Both the position numbers and the translations under genes were made by a program. From assembly GCA_963693365.1 (NCBI GenBank), contig CAVNZM010000001.1, forward strand, positions 12,276,001 to 12,340,000: a stretch of 64,000 bases of DNA. Direction: 5' to 3'. This document shows, in pieces, positions 1 to 19,330 of the stretch (position 1 is the stretch's first letter; each line of letters opens with the position of its first letter). The stretch comes from Amoebidium appalachense. Lineage: Eukaryota > Ichthyosporea. A model generated the notes under the pieces. It had not been told where the DNA came from and did no database searches. It saw only the letters and a list, made by a program, of their open reading frames with translations.

Positions 1-55
1 CACATAAAAAACGAACTGAAAAAACGAACTGGGATGGGAGGAAGGGGGAAGGGGG

Positions 56-87
<32 letters not shown>

Positions 88-179
88 AGAACGAAGTACA
101 CATCCACAACGGACAACACATCGCGGACTTTGCAAAAACAAGAGCACCCACGAAGAGTATGCACCGTTGGGCCGTGTGT

Positions 180-235
<56 letters not shown>

Positions 236-328
236 GGGGGGAGGGGAGTGGTGGAAGGGGGGGAAGGTGGTGGTGGTGGTGGTGGTGGTGGGGGGGGGGG
301 GGGGGGGGGGGGGAAGGGTTACACACAC
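1..328. other. Left edge: poly-G tracts, GT array and a repeat remnant
   Basis: Long G runs lie at about 54-87, 194-234 and 289-313, with (GT)n at 175-193 and (GGT)n at 267-290. Bases 88-170 resemble the dispersed element described below (cgaagtacacatccacaacggacaacac-like start after a G run). No coding exon can be supported here, although the terminal exon of the methyltransferase could lie here or further left. Confidence 0.5.
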
Positions 329-7167
<6,839 letters not shown>

Positions 7168-7275
7168 CTTTTTCATGTGTGTGTGTGTGCGCGCGCGTGC
7201 ATGTGTGCGTGTGTGTTTGTGTTTCTTTTCTTTCTTTTTTTTTTTTTTTTCTTTTTCTTTTTTTTTTTTTTTTGT

Positions 7276-7308
<33 letters not shown>

Positions 7309-7840
7309 AGGGGGCTTCTAACATGCTCAAGGTATTTGGTTATTGGAACCGAAAATTTCGTTCCTGCTGTTAGTCTCAATGGAGTTTTGCCTTTTCCATT
7401 TTATCTTATATACCCAAACATTCATACGCTCACGTACGCGCAAAAGCAAGCACGCACACACAAGTGCACGCGCGTGTGCTGCGCCTCTTTCCTCTCCAAA
7501 TCTTGGTCCATCATGCTCATACAATAAACATCCATCCCCCCCCGCCCCCCCCCCCCCCCCAAACAAACCGCACCTCCTTCCCCTCCCTCCCCCACCACCC
7601 ATATTCCACCTACCCCCACCCGATCCATCCACCCGCCAATGGACTCGAACAACTCCACCAGAAGAAACAAAACAAAAAATCAATGAGAAAAGGAAGAGAG
7701 AGAAGGGCACGAACCCCCTTTTATCTTTTTCTTTTTTTTCCCCGGGAGAAGGGGGGGGGGGGGGGGGGGGAGGTTCCCTTTTTTCTTTTTCTTTTTCTTT
7801 TTTTGTTTCTTTTTTTTTTTTCTTTATTTCTTTTTTTTTT

Positions 7841-7883
<43 letters not shown>

Positions 7884-8372
7884 AAATGATAAAAAGAAGG
7901 GTGGAATATTGCCAAGTGACCCTTTAGTGGAGTTACGTACGCGTATGATTGGAGTAAAATCATATGTAGACGTGGCAACAACAAACTACATCACTTAAAC
8001 ACTGTTGCCAAAAGGTGTTTTTATGTGTGTACCAGCACGTTTGTTTTACTTTGAATGTACTGGCACCACTGGCGTGAAAACTGCCTTTTTCGGACCACAA
8101 TGGGCGAGTTGGGATGCAACTATTGGAGGGGTGATGATGGTGGTGGGGACGGGGTCTGTGTGGGATGAGGGGGGGGGGGGGGAGGGGGGGGGGGGGAGGG
8201 GGGGGGGGGGGGCAACGCGGTTGTGGTGAGTGGGTGTGGTGGGTGGTGATGGTGGCGGCGGTGGTTGTGGGGGTTTTTTTTTTGGGGGGGGGGGGGGGGG
8301 AGGGAGGGGGGGGGGGGGGGGAGGGGGGGGGGGGGGGGAGAGGGGGGAAGGGACAGGGAAGAAAACGGGTAC

Positions 8373-9183
8373 CTGTAGCCGTTGGACCACCACCGGGGAG
8401 AGGGACTGCAGTCCTTTCTGTGCACACTGTAAAGTGCACGTTTAAGTGATCAAGCATCATGTTTGCTTGGCCTAAAGACGTTAGTCCTTTTTTTCATTTT
8501 CATTTGTGTAGATGAAAGGTTAACTCAAGTCATGCACGGTTTTGCTTTCATCTTTTAGATAACTCTGGGACGGAAGGTATAGAATAAAGGACCCACATAT
8601 AACCTGGTATTTAGCCTGTGCCGTCCTAGTCGAAGCGTTCACAGCCACATGTCAACAAAACACAAGCACAAACAGATGTCCAAAATTTGCACGCACATGC
8701 AGACATAAACCTAGAGAGCATGCACGAAGCACACCCACACACACATGCACACACACACACTATGTATCACGTGTGTGTGTGTGTGTGTCAGTGTGTGGGT
8801 GTGTGTGTGTGCGCGTGCGCGTACACACATACGCATTACGAGAGAGAGACCCGAAAGATAGGTAGAGGAGAAAGGCTTTTTTGGGGGGGGGAGGGGGGGG
8901 GGGGGGGGGGGTAAGGTGTGAACTAACGCCATCACGCAACACATTAGCATGTTAGTGTAGTTACATATTCAAGGGCATACACAAAAGACAAGCACACATA
9001 CACACAAATGCGCACACAACCGAAAGCCCTACTCCAATGCACGTGCATTTGTCTATTGAAGACATGCGCGCATGCATACACACCTTGCAAAGACACAGGC
9101 ACGGGCTTTCCCCTCTCCACATTTTGTGGCAGTGGTTTAGCCAACCGCACACGCAGCATTCTTAGGCCTCCCACCCTCGTGCC
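8373..9183 (-). CDS. Probable upstream exons of the methyltransferase gene (unknown beta-rich N-terminal region)
   Basis: Two candidate exons lie just upstream. Exon 9183-9084 has acceptor ...CATTTTCAG and donor AAG/GTGTGT, and reads ...LRMLRVRLAKPLPQNVERG.... Exon 8426-8373 has acceptor ...CTTTACAG and donor ACAG/GTACCC, and reads CTERTAVPLPGGGPTAT. The first ends in phase 1, the second is phase 1 in and out, and the 7167-7043 exon can be entered in phase 1, so all join in frame. Alternating hydrophobic residues and prolines suggest a beta-sandwich, but I recognise no family. A further possible exon at 8119-8050 (acceptor CAATAG, donor GTAAAA) fits phase on entry but not on exit. The alternative is that translation starts at the ATG at 7141 and these exons belong to nothing. 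Confidence 0.4.
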
Positions 9184-9736
9184 CTGAAAATGTTTTGTGT
9201 TTCTAACCGACTAAGCGATGGTCAAAATGAATCTGATCGTGGCCGTCGAGTCCTCTAGCCGTCGAGTCCTCTGTCATCCACGTGCTAGTACCGGGAACAT
9301 GGACTCTCTCGAAGTTCGGGCCTAGCTTAAAGATGATCTTCAGAACATCTATGTGCATACTATGACAATATGTCATAAGCTCTAGCAGTGGACGCGTGGC
9401 TTATGTTGTTTACACCCCGTGCACATACGTACGTGTGGTGTGAGGTGCACCGTGAAACGTGAAAGTGAAAGTGAAACGTGAAACGTGAGTGTGTGCATGT
9501 ACACATGATGGCGCAAACAGTTTGGAATGCGGGGCTTCAAATTCTGGGCCAGGGTGTGAACGTCAATTGGTCATCATCGGATGTTTTGGTCGATTGTGCA
9601 CCTCAAGTTTTGATGCGAATGTCACATGTGCATTTGTATTTCAAAATCTATAAACTTGCACTGGTATTGTGATTGTTGGTGTTGCATACAACTGTTGCAG
9701 TAATATTGTAGGTTTCTATATAGCTTTCAAACGAAC

Positions 9737-9768
<32 letters not shown>

Positions 9769-10258
9769 TACTCTCCCCTCCCAAGAAAAAGGAAGAAAAG
9801 AAGGGGGAAAAACCTTTTCACTAGCACACACACACACACACCTGCGCGCACGTATGTGTTCACGTCCTTGTGTGCCTGTGTGTGTGTGTGGGGGGGGGGG
9901 GGGGGGGGGGGGGGGAGGGGGGAGACACTAGGTGTGGCGGTGTGTATCTCTAGATCTGGTATGCGCAAGCACACACAAACACTCCGTATAATTGTTCATA
10001 ACCAAAGAATATTACACTTTATTACATCCATACATTTCTTGTGGGCCAACGGTACTCCTATGACAGATACGTTTGCATACGTCTAAAACATGAATAGATT
10101 TCAATATGCCTCCAAGTTCGGTTTACAGGGGGCTCGAGCCTCCCCCACTCCCCCCGCCCCCCCTCTCCCCTCCCCCCCCCCCCCCCCCCAAAAAAAAAAA
10201 AAAATATATATATATATTATTAACAAAACAATAGAAATTAAATAAGAAGTAACACGCA

Positions 10259-10331
<73 letters not shown>

Positions 10332-10398
10332 CAACACAGAAGTCACACAGCCACAAATTATATCTCCAATCATACTCCCACAAGCTACACATCACGTC
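9184..10398. other. Intergenic region, no gene seen
   Basis: It contains short direct repeats (gccgtcgagtcctct twice at about 9244-9275; gtgaaa/gtgaaacgt iterations at 9455-9490), C/G tracts at 9738-9767 and 9892-9915, and (CGCA)n then (CA)n at 10254-10329. Open frames at 9478-9672 (+) and 9768-9974 (-) lack homology or splice support. The left end of the M-arm duplication is at about 10330. Confidence 0.5.
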
Positions 10399-11180
10399 TC
10401 ACTCATACGTCTCCGTCTCATGCCCATAGTCCTCCCCATGCACCACACGCACATGCTTCCTCACCTCCCTACCCCCCACCCCCCTGCACTCAAACACACA
10501 CCCCTTCCACCTGCACTTGCCCTTGTGAAAATTCCGCATGTGGCGCTTGAAACTTTCCGTAGTGCGAAAACCCGCACCACACCCATCAACCCCACACATC
10601 GCTTCCCAAAAACTGTGATTGTCAACCTTTCCTGACGATGAAATGTGCCGTTGAAATTTTGACCGCGAGCTGAAAGGGTGGGGTTTTTCACACCGCTGCC
10701 GAGCACACACGTATGGCCACCAAGCAGTGTGTGCGTACTTGACGTGATTGGAGACAGCGACAGAATCCACATACTTTTTCGTCCCCCACGATTTGATTGG
10801 GCACGACTCGTGCTTTGTGGGTGTAACTTCGGCATCTTTTTCGTGCAAATTGGTGGTGGGGGGGTTTGGCCTGTTTCGTGTGTTTTTTCGGTGGGCGGAG
10901 CGGGGTTTTGCGCGGTGCCATGTGATGCCTGTGATCCAAATTTCATCCTGAGAATGCGGCGTAGAGGTGTATTGTCTTCTTCGTGTTTTCGTTTTTTGGA
11001 GCGCGTCACCACACCCGTGTCGGAAATGCTCCCCTTTTCGTTTTCATCGATTGCTGTTGTGTGTTTGGGGCTGGTTGGTGTGGAAGGAATTGCATGTGAC
11101 GGTGGTTTCGTGGGAGGGTCATCTGATTTCTGTGGAAAGAGAAGGAGTGTGAGTGGACCGAGGTATTAGGAACGTGTGTC

Positions 11181-11247
<67 letters not shown>

Positions 11248-13480
11248 ATGTGGATGTGTGCGTGTGTGTATGTGTATGGATTTGTGTGTGTGCACGAGTG
11301 GATGGAGCGCGTGCACATAAACACACACGCAGGGCCGGCAAGAAAGAGCCGGAGTCAACAACCCACCAGAACAGAATTCGTGTGATGGTGCTCGCGAATT
11401 CACCGATTTCAGATCCCTTATTGAAATTGCCGGCTCAAAAGTGAGGCCTAGCCATCCTATGTTGGCCATAGTCCAAATTCGTTTTTACTCACTAAAGCCA
11501 AAACTATGAATAGGAAACAGGCCTTGGCGCTTAATAAAAATTGTAAAAAATAAAGCGACACACATTGTTTATATAAGCAACATAGGGTGTCCGGCGCGTT
11601 TTTGGAGGTCAAAACAGGCAAAAACACATCTTTTGCTATATGCGATCGACTCCCGCCGTCAGTCAGTCGGCAGTCAGGCTGGCCCCTGCCGGAGGCGGTT
11701 TTGGCTGGTTTTAGCTGATTTTGGCGTTGAAGAAGACGTCGGATACCCCAGACCGCCTATATCAAGTTTGCGCGTCTTTTTATACCCTACAACTTTACTT
11801 AGAGAGTGAAGACCTCGTTTCTAAGTGAAATCGATTGAACTTGCATTGAGAGGCAGTAGATTGGTATTTGGCCCCGATCTTAGGCCCCACTTTTTGGCCA
11901 ATCAGATCTGAGACCGGTGAATTCGAAGGGGAAAGGGCCGGGGGGGGGGGGGGGGGAGGGGAGGGGGAGGGGGGGGGGGGGGGGCTGTGGCTAACGTGAA
12001 ATTTGAAAGACAGACTGAGCCTGGGTGTACGTGTAGGTCTCTGTCTGTGTGTGAATATGCGTGTGCGTGTGTGTTTGCGTGTACATGTGGTGTGCGTGTG
12101 TGCGGGCGCGCGCCTGTGTCCTTACCTCCCGCCCCCTGTTTCTGCAAATGTGTGTGTGTCTCGAGGGAGGGGAAGGGGGGTGTGTGCATGCGCGCATGCT
12201 TTTGAGTGCTTTTACTTTTCTTTTCTGTTCTTTCTCTTTTCTTTTTTCCTTTTTTTTTGGGGGGGGGGGGGGGAGAGGAGGGGGGGTTTACCTGGGCATC
12301 GCCCCCAGTGGGCAGTCTATGCACCAACACCTCGTGCACACGCCTGAACTCATCCACACCTACACGTGCCTTCCTCTCCCTTCACCGCCCTCCTCTCCTT
12401 CTCTTCCGATTCCAAAAGGGCCCTATACGCCTCGTCTGCCTCCTTCTCAAATTTTGACTTTTCACTCTCGACCAAATTGCACAATTGTGCGTGCTCTGGG
12501 CTGCCGGGCCACACTTCCGAAATCTGTCGGAGAATATTCCGAAAAATGTTTTTTGCGCTTAGAATTTCCGCGTTTTTCGCGTTTGTGGTGGATGTGATTG
12601 GGAAGGATATGACGTCATTGGGGGGCTCCTCTGGCTGAGCGTCAGGTGGCAGGGTGAGGCTGGTCACTACACAATCGACAAATTCGGAAATCAAATTTCC
12701 GAAATTTTCAGGAAGAAAATTCCCGTTTTCACCCTGTGTATCGGGTGTGTTCATGGTGTTTTGGATGGATTTGGTGAGTGTGTTGGTGCATGCGGACACC
12801 AAATATGCACGTGCGTCGTCGGAGTATTGTTTTGCAATGCGCGCTAGTGTTCACACGCCCGCTTTTGATTGGTTGACAGGATCACCTCCATTCGTTACCG
12901 CGGCAACGGTTGCAGCGACAGAAATCAAGGTCACTGATTGGCCGTGGGCGGTGTGCGTGTCGGTGAAGGCGGGATGGGTGCTGAGTCGGTGTGCCTGTGT
13001 GTGTGTGTGTATGGGTGGGTGAATGGGTGGGGTCGGGTGTGTGGTTGGGGTTGGGTGGGTGGGTGGGGGGAGGGAGGGGGGGGAGGGGGATTGTGTACGT
13101 GTGTGTGGGGGGGAGGGGGTATGTGTGTGTGTGTGTACGTGTGTGTGTGTGTGTGTGTGTGCGTGTGTTGTGTAAAGGTGTATGTGTGTGTGTGTGTGTG
13201 TTTGTGTTGTGGGGAGTGATGGGGACGAACAAGGGAGTAGGAGGGGGGTGGTGGAGGGTGGGAACGAGAGAGAGGGGAGGGATTGGAGAGCGTGAGTGCG
13301 AAAGAGGTAGAGACAGAAAAAGAGAGAGTGTGTGTGTTTGTGGACGTGTGTATGTGTGTGTGTGTGGGGGGGGGGGGGGGGAGGGGGGGGGATTGACGAG
13401 AAGGAAAGAGACGGGGGGGGGGGGGGGGGGAGGGAGGATGAGAGAAGCAGGGAGAAAAGGAGAACGGGGGGTATGGGAGT

Positions 13481-13511
<31 letters not shown>

Positions 13512-13862
13512 GGGGGGAGAAAGAATTAGAGTGAGAGAAGGGAGGAGAGAAGGGGTAAGGACGGAGACAGAAAAAGGATTCCCAAATCGAGTATACACGT
13601 GATATCTGGAAACGAACAGACTTGTTGATTCAGAAAGGCTTCCGATTGCTCTGAAAGGCAAAAAACTTTGTCGATTCGAGAAACGGATGAATATTTGCAC
13701 GGGTTGGTTAGTGCTTAATATAAAACACCGTGCAGGGGAAGATTGGCATAGTCTTACAGTAATACAAGGGATAGGCATGTGGGCGTGTGGTGACCATGGT
13801 GGTGGAGATGTGTGCGTGTGTGGGCGGCGGGGGGAGGTGGGAGGGGGGGGGGAGGGGGGGGA

Positions 13863-13902
<40 letters not shown>

Positions 13903-14097
13903 GCTTTTCGTTTTTTATGCCTTCCGCCGACATCAACAAAAAACAACGACAAAGCCCAAAACAATACCTGAACACATGTACGATAGCAAGAGAAATGGGC
14001 AGGTTACTTGTTTTTCATCCTCTTTTATTTTACTGCGTGTGTGTGTGGGGGGGGGGGGGGGGGGGGGGGGGAGAAGGGGGGAAGGGGGAAGGCGGAA

Positions 14098-14131
<34 letters not shown>

Positions 14132-14961
14132 AAGAGCTAGTACCTGCACCCAAAGTTCATCATCGACACGAGACATTGCCGATGCACAGTCTTCGATTTG
14201 CGCAAACGATGCAGCCAGATTTCCCGCTATTTTGCTGGCAGACAGACGGAAGAGGGAGGAGAGAGTATAGTCATTGTGCGCGAGTAGAAGGCCTACGGCG
14301 GTGGCTAGTTTTCTGTCTGTTTGGGTTGGGTGGGGGCCTGGAGAGAGGAAGGATTGGAGTGCTTGCTTGGCGCGGTTGATTTGAATGTTGTTGTGGCTGA
14401 AAAGAAAGTCAATCTCGGAGAGAGCGGAGAACTCTAAAACAAGGGCTGCCTGCAAGAGGGGAGGAGGGAGGGAGGGAGGGAGGGAGGGAGGGGGGGGGGG
14501 GGGGGGGGGGAGGAAGGGAAAGAGGGAGGGGGGGGGGAAAGAGGGGGGGGGGAGGAGGGAAGGTTAGAATGCGTTAGAGAAGTGCTGTGGCTATTCACCA
14601 TTTATGGGAATGGATTAGGATGCAGGCATAGCGCGTATGCAGCATATGTGTTTATAGTTTTGATTATAATGATTATCGGATATGCACCATATATCGTAAT
14701 GAATTAAGGTGTAGGAGTAATGGCAACGTGCCATACATGGTTATGAACACGAATATATTGCCAGCACCATGCAAATAATTGCCGGGGAGGAGGGGGCGGG
14801 GGGGAGAGGGGGGGGGGGGGGGGAGAGAGAGAGAGGGGGGGGAGGGGGGGGGGGGGGGGGGGGGGGCTGGCGGGGACGGGGTCAGAAAGAACTTTTTTCC
14901 TGTTTCTTCTTCTTCGCCTGCATTACACTATTCTTTACTATGACTTTTTTATTTCTGCCCG

Positions 14962-14998
<37 letters not shown>

Positions 14999-15140
14999 GA
15001 GCACGAGAAACAAATATACTGGGTGGGTATGCTTGGTAGCAATGAAGTTTCGGTCAGTCTACAAACCATTGAGTTACGATGTGTGCTTAAAGGTGTTGCC
15101 ACAACATCCAACTCACAAAACCAGAAAAACACCGGGGGAA

Positions 15141-15171
<31 letters not shown>

Positions 15172-15199
15172 GGGCTGTGTTCTTTTCTTTTACTTTTAC

Positions 15200-15263
<64 letters not shown>

Positions 15264-15336
15264 TACACACTTAATCAACCTTGCGGTTGGTGGTGGCTGT
15301 TTTCATTGCAGAAAGCGCCGACTTTAAGGAGTCCAT
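10399..15336 (-). pseudogene. G2 (M copy): A/B-family gene with C-terminal C2H2-like fingers, interrupted
   Basis: Exons: 15336-15271 (starts MDSLKSALSAMK), A exon 14449-14144 (102 codons, intact), B exon 12994-12292, last exon 11129-10399. The B exon has a hydrophobic Ala-rich stretch, then TLARIAKQYSDDARAYLV, and later SEFVDCVVTSLTLPPD. The last exon has an Asp/Pro/Ser-rich part, a basic RSKKRKHE motif and four zinc-finger-like units of the form C-x4-C-x12-14-H-x4-H; the third (CGVDGC...HMRNFH) and fourth are complete. Defects relative to the P copy: TAA replaces CAA at the end of exon 1 (15273-15271), TGA replaces TGG at a conserved Trp (12853-12851), there is an indel near 12360 and a lost C in a C7 run near 10870. 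It could be a nuclear or DNA-binding protein; the function is unknown. The stops argue for a pseudogene, while the homopolymer indels could be sequence errors. Confidence 0.7.
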
Positions 15337-15339
15337 TAA

Positions 15340-15790
15340 AACCTGTGGATGCAAACAGTATGTGAGAACTCAACTGATTGGTGGATATTTTGCGCAAACA
15401 ACCGACATTGGAATGTGCAACTTAGCGTGTTGTTTCCAAGACGACCAATCATATGCCGTTCTTTAGGGAAACGGGGGATTAATTGCAGGGGACATCGTTA
15501 TCCTTCCGCTGATCGCCGGCACGTTTGCACTTGTATCAATATGACGTAATAGCCACGTCACAGTTACGTCATGACAAGACGTGACGTCATAGAGATTAAC
15601 TTGTGAGAGCTACATCGGTATTTCTCAAGCATTTCTTTATAAGGCAATCGCGTAACTTCCAAAAATAGACATTGCAGCATATATAGGCAAAGCCAACCAT
15701 GTAGTCTGACGTCACCGTGACGTCGTATCAACCAGGTCATTTGCGTCACACCGAGACAAAGCCAAAAGTGTATCCCTTACAAAGCGCCAA
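15340..15790 (-). promoter_or_regulatory. Promoter-like region upstream of G2 (M copy)
   Basis: This GC-poorer stretch without long homopolymers contains many ACGTCA/TGACGT elements (e.g. 15541-15547, 15581-15590, 15707-15725) and ATTGG/CCAAT boxes near 15376 and 15443. The homologous stretch upstream of the P copy of G2 keeps the same kinds of motif and ends in the same ctcacatactgtttgcaycc just before the first exon. This is inference from motifs and conservation. Confidence 0.45.
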
Positions 15791-16059
15791 TACTTCTTTA
15801 TTTTCTTTTCTTTCTTCCCCCCCCCCCCCCCAAACCACCACCACCACCGCCGCCGCCGCCACCACCAACACACCCACCCTCCCCATCCGCTCCCCGGAAG
15901 CTTGTTGTTGCAGTTGTTGCTATCGGTGGTGGTGGTGGTGTCGTTTTTTTTTTTTTTTTTTTTAAGGGGTGGTGGTGGTGGGATGGGGTGGGGGTGGTGG
16001 TGGTGGTGGTGGTGGTGGTGGTGGTTTGGGCGGCAGGGGGGGGGGAGGGGGGAGGGGGG

Positions 16060-16095
<36 letters not shown>

Positions 16096-16373
16096 TTGCA
16101 GGCGCAGTAAGCAGGTGACGGGATGGTGGTGTTCGTGGAAAGGGGGGTTGGGTGAGGGTGGGAGGGTGTGTGTGTTTGAGGGTGGGGAGGCAGGAGAGCA
16201 GGGGGAAAGGGGGGGGGGGGGGGGGGGGGGGAGGGGGGGGGGGGGAAGGAAGGGGAGGGGACAGCCAGAGAAAGTTGCATGGACGGAGCGGGAGAGATGG
16301 AAGGGGGGGGCGGGCGGGGCGGAGGGGGGGGGGGGGGGAGGGGGGGGGAGGGGGGGGGGGGGGGGGGGGGTAC

Positions 16374-16647
16374 CCACGTTCTCCGGCAGGGTGGTGGGGT
16401 GAGCCTCTTTCAGGAGACGAAACACTTCCTTACGCCACTGCAATGTATCCCCCTGTTTTTCCACTACCCCCCTCTGTTTCTCTGCATCAATTTGTCTCTT
16501 TTTCAAATTTTTCGATGCCATTTTCGACCGCGTAACCTCCCCATCAAGCGCCTCACTTATGGCGTCTGGTCCACCGAGGTCCCCCCATTGCTCGGAAACA
16601 TGAACCGTGACCGAAAATACCAAATCGGCCATGGAAATTTCGGTTGG

Positions 16648-16683
<36 letters not shown>

Positions 16684-17775
16684 GTGTTGTTTACGTCCGT
16701 GAGGTTGAGAACACTTACCGAATATTCCATTGGGCCGCAGCCATGACGGTGGGGTCACTGTGACGTCACCAAGTGCCCCCATGATCAAATCCTTCATCGC
16801 ACCACCAACGCCCTTCCACACGTCCGGCACCGACACCACATGATGAATTTCATCTTGAACCCCCCTCTGCACGTTTTCAATCACCTTACCCACCACCCTT
16901 TCCTTTGCCGCCGGAATGTACTCTTGCGCAATTCTACTTAACCCCCACATGCCGATCAATATCCCCCCCGACGAAATGACGGCTTGAAACGCTGCCGCGG
17001 TAGCCAGAGCTGTTGTGATTTCTCCGTTTTCATTGCAGAGATCTGGCATGGCAGGGTGGGAGACACAGCTCATCGCCTGTTAACGGGGAAAATGGGTTAA
17101 TAAGTGGGTTGTTACGGGGTAATCGGGCTATCACAGAAGGATGTATCATTACATGGGATATTGCGGGGAAAGGGGTTATGATACAACCGGGAAAATGGGT
17201 TATAACGGAAAAAGGGTTATTACGGAGAAAGTATGATTATGGGAGTCGGTTGAGTGCGCTATTACCAAAAACTCCAACGACTTCAATGGTTGTTTGTTAC
17301 TTAATCCGGGGACGGACGGGGGGGGGGGGAGAGGGTGGGGGGAAGGGGGGGGGGGGGGGACAACCAAAAAACGAACAACTAATAAATCGCGCTTGGCTGA
17401 TTTTTCTTTTACCCAATCACAGCATGCCATAATGCATCGAACTCCAAATTGGAAAGAATGTGGCAATTTTGACACTTTTTCTTTGCAATTTGTCGTTCTT
17501 AGCTGACGTCCTTAGCAAATGTCTGGCATGTAGATTTTTGTCTTTCGGGCCCTTTACAAAAGAGTTACCTCTCCTGCATGGTCTCAATAAAAATGAGAGG
17601 ACCACATAATCCTGAGCAGCCCCCCCCCCCCCCACAAACAAACAAACAAACAAACAAACAAACAAAAAAAAAAAAAAAGAAAAGAAAGAAAGAAAGGGGA
17701 AATAAAACACACACAAACACTTGCATGCACGGTACAACGCACACACAGACGCACAGACATACACACAAACACACA

Positions 17776-17832
<57 letters not shown>

Positions 17833-17868
17833 ACACACGTCACACACACACCATACGCACACACACGT

Positions 17869-17960
<92 letters not shown>

Positions 17961-18385
17961 ACACCCACACCTGCATCACAACTGCCGCCTTTGCCTCCTC
18001 GATCACCTTGTCAAACTTTGGAAGATGCCGCAGAAAATGCGCCAGTCTCAAGCACACCGAATCCCCCGCACACACCTCCTCCATTTTCACCCCAGCTTCC
18101 CGGAAAAACCCCTTGACGTTGTCCCAGAGAGTCACCATCAGCCCTGTGGCTGTTGACTCGTTTACGTCAAGTCCACCCTCCACAGGAAAACAAATCTCAA
18201 GAAGGTGGTCGAACAGAATTTCTTGATCACAAAAGGAAGAGCCGTGCATCAGACCATTAGAGAGGCTGGCAAGAGCTTTGTCCTCCTATGTGTGTGTGGG
18301 GGGGGAGAGAGAGCAGGGGAGGCCGAGAGAGGGGGGGGGGGGGGGGGAGGCGTGTGTGCACGCGTGTGCGTACATATTGTGTGTG

Positions 18386-18429
<44 letters not shown>

Positions 18430-18934
18430 TGTGAGTGTGATAATGGGTGGGGTGGGCTTTTTTTTTTTTGGGGGGGGGGGGGGGGACGAAGAGGAGGGGG
18501 TGGGAGAAAGGGGGGGGGGGGGGTAGGGAGGGGGGCCGAGGGGGAAGGGTTTCAGCAGAATGTCCTGCCGAAGTAGGCTGCTGCAAATATCCCTCCCCTG
18601 GGCCCTCCTCCCCTCCCCCCCCCCCCCCCCCCCCTGGCACCACCACCTTTTCAGTTTCGATCGCTCCCCCCTCCCTCCCTTCCTCCCCCCCCCCCCCCCC
18701 CCCCCCCTTCTGTTTTCCCAGCTCCCTCCCCTCTCTCCCCCTCTCCCTTCCCTTGCCATCCTTGCGAGCGGAAAAAACTAACAACCTGTTGTGGGGTTGA
18801 TTTTTCAAAATCTCGAGTGAAATGAAATGGCAACGGACATGCATTTTATGGCTCGTCAACCAATACAACACACTCAGGAGGGCAGTAGAGGGCTGCCTCT
18901 CCAAGGGAATAACAAGAAAGGGAGGAGGGGAGGA

Positions 18935-18971
<37 letters not shown>

Positions 18972-19220
18972 TCGATTGAAAGAGCTATGGAAGCTGCTCT
19001 GGCATTGCGAAGCGACTGCAGATTCAAATTTCGAATCCACACTAACTTCGCCCAAACTAACGAGAATCAAGAATAAAAAGTCTGGGAGGAATCACAAAAT
19101 TACCTGAGCGAACTGTGCGTTAAGCTCGTCTTCGTTTGTCGGGGCTCCTGCCAGTCTTTTCACCTCTCCTTGTGCTTGAAACCCCTCCCCAGCATCTGCC
19201 ATCACCTCACTTTGCTCCAT
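16374..19220 (-). CDS. G1 (M copy): A/B-family protein of unknown function, reading frame open
   Basis: Exons: 19220-19104 (39 codons, MEQSEVMADAGEGFQAQGE...), A exon 18285-17971 (105 codons), B exon 17076-16374 (703 nt, ends in phase 1). All joins are in phase. The A exon contains FCDQEILFDHLLEICFPVE and LRLAHFLRHLPKFDKVIEEA. The B exon begins SCVSHPAM, followed by an Ala-rich helix, IGMWGLSRIAQEYIPAAKE and later a Lys/Glu/Gln-rich coiled-coil stretch (about 16440-16540). The helical A/B layout recalls ARM/HEAT-like alpha proteins, but I recognise no family. A poly-C run of about 33 nt (16647-16681) inside the B exon encodes a Pro string where the P copy has only 7 C. An extra C upstream (CGGCCC versus CGGCC near 16735) is compensated by it. 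The C-terminal exon is not identified. Confidence 0.65.
17780..17953. repeat. (CA)n arrays in the G1 (M) A-B intron
   Basis: Two CA arrays (17780-17830 and 17873-17953) are separated by imperfect CA-rich sequence. On the coding minus strand these are (GT)n immediately downstream of the A-exon donor (17971/GTGTGGG), so the intron begins as a GT microsatellite. Confidence 0.95.
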
Positions 19221-19330
19221 TGTGTACGTGTATATACTGGCACAACTACATCTACAGGAACTTGGCATACTGACAAGCAACTAGTGCGTGGTGAACTGAT
19301 TGCGTTTCCCTGTCCTCTCGTCATTTTCAA
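19221..19330 (-). promoter_or_regulatory. Conserved 5' flank of G1 (M copy)
   Basis: The minus-strand sequence before the ATG (…ttcctgtagatgtagttgtg, then a TATATACACGTACACA-type stretch) matches the flank of the P copy (…ttcctgtagttctatatggg, then CTATACACAGACGTACACA). The TATATA-like element about 20 nt before the ATG and the identical GTACACAATGG context are conserved across the arms. A role as core promoter/5'UTR is inference. Confidence 0.4.

Noticed and set aside
9478-9672. Open frame MKRECVHVHMMAQ...
   Set aside because: It could be chance; there are no splice partners, no motif, and short gtgaaa repeats overlap its start.
15000-15132. Conserved ELDVVATP-like reading shared by both arms (15.1 kb minus, 38.6 kb plus)
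   Set aside because: The two copies diverge in frame immediately and lack splice sites; the similarity is explained by duplicated intron sequence of G2.
15712-15965. Continuation of the G1 (M) frame through GGT/CCA repeats to a Lys-rich end
   Set aside because: The open frame passes through (GGT)n, T and C tracts with no counterpart in the P copy; treated as intron.
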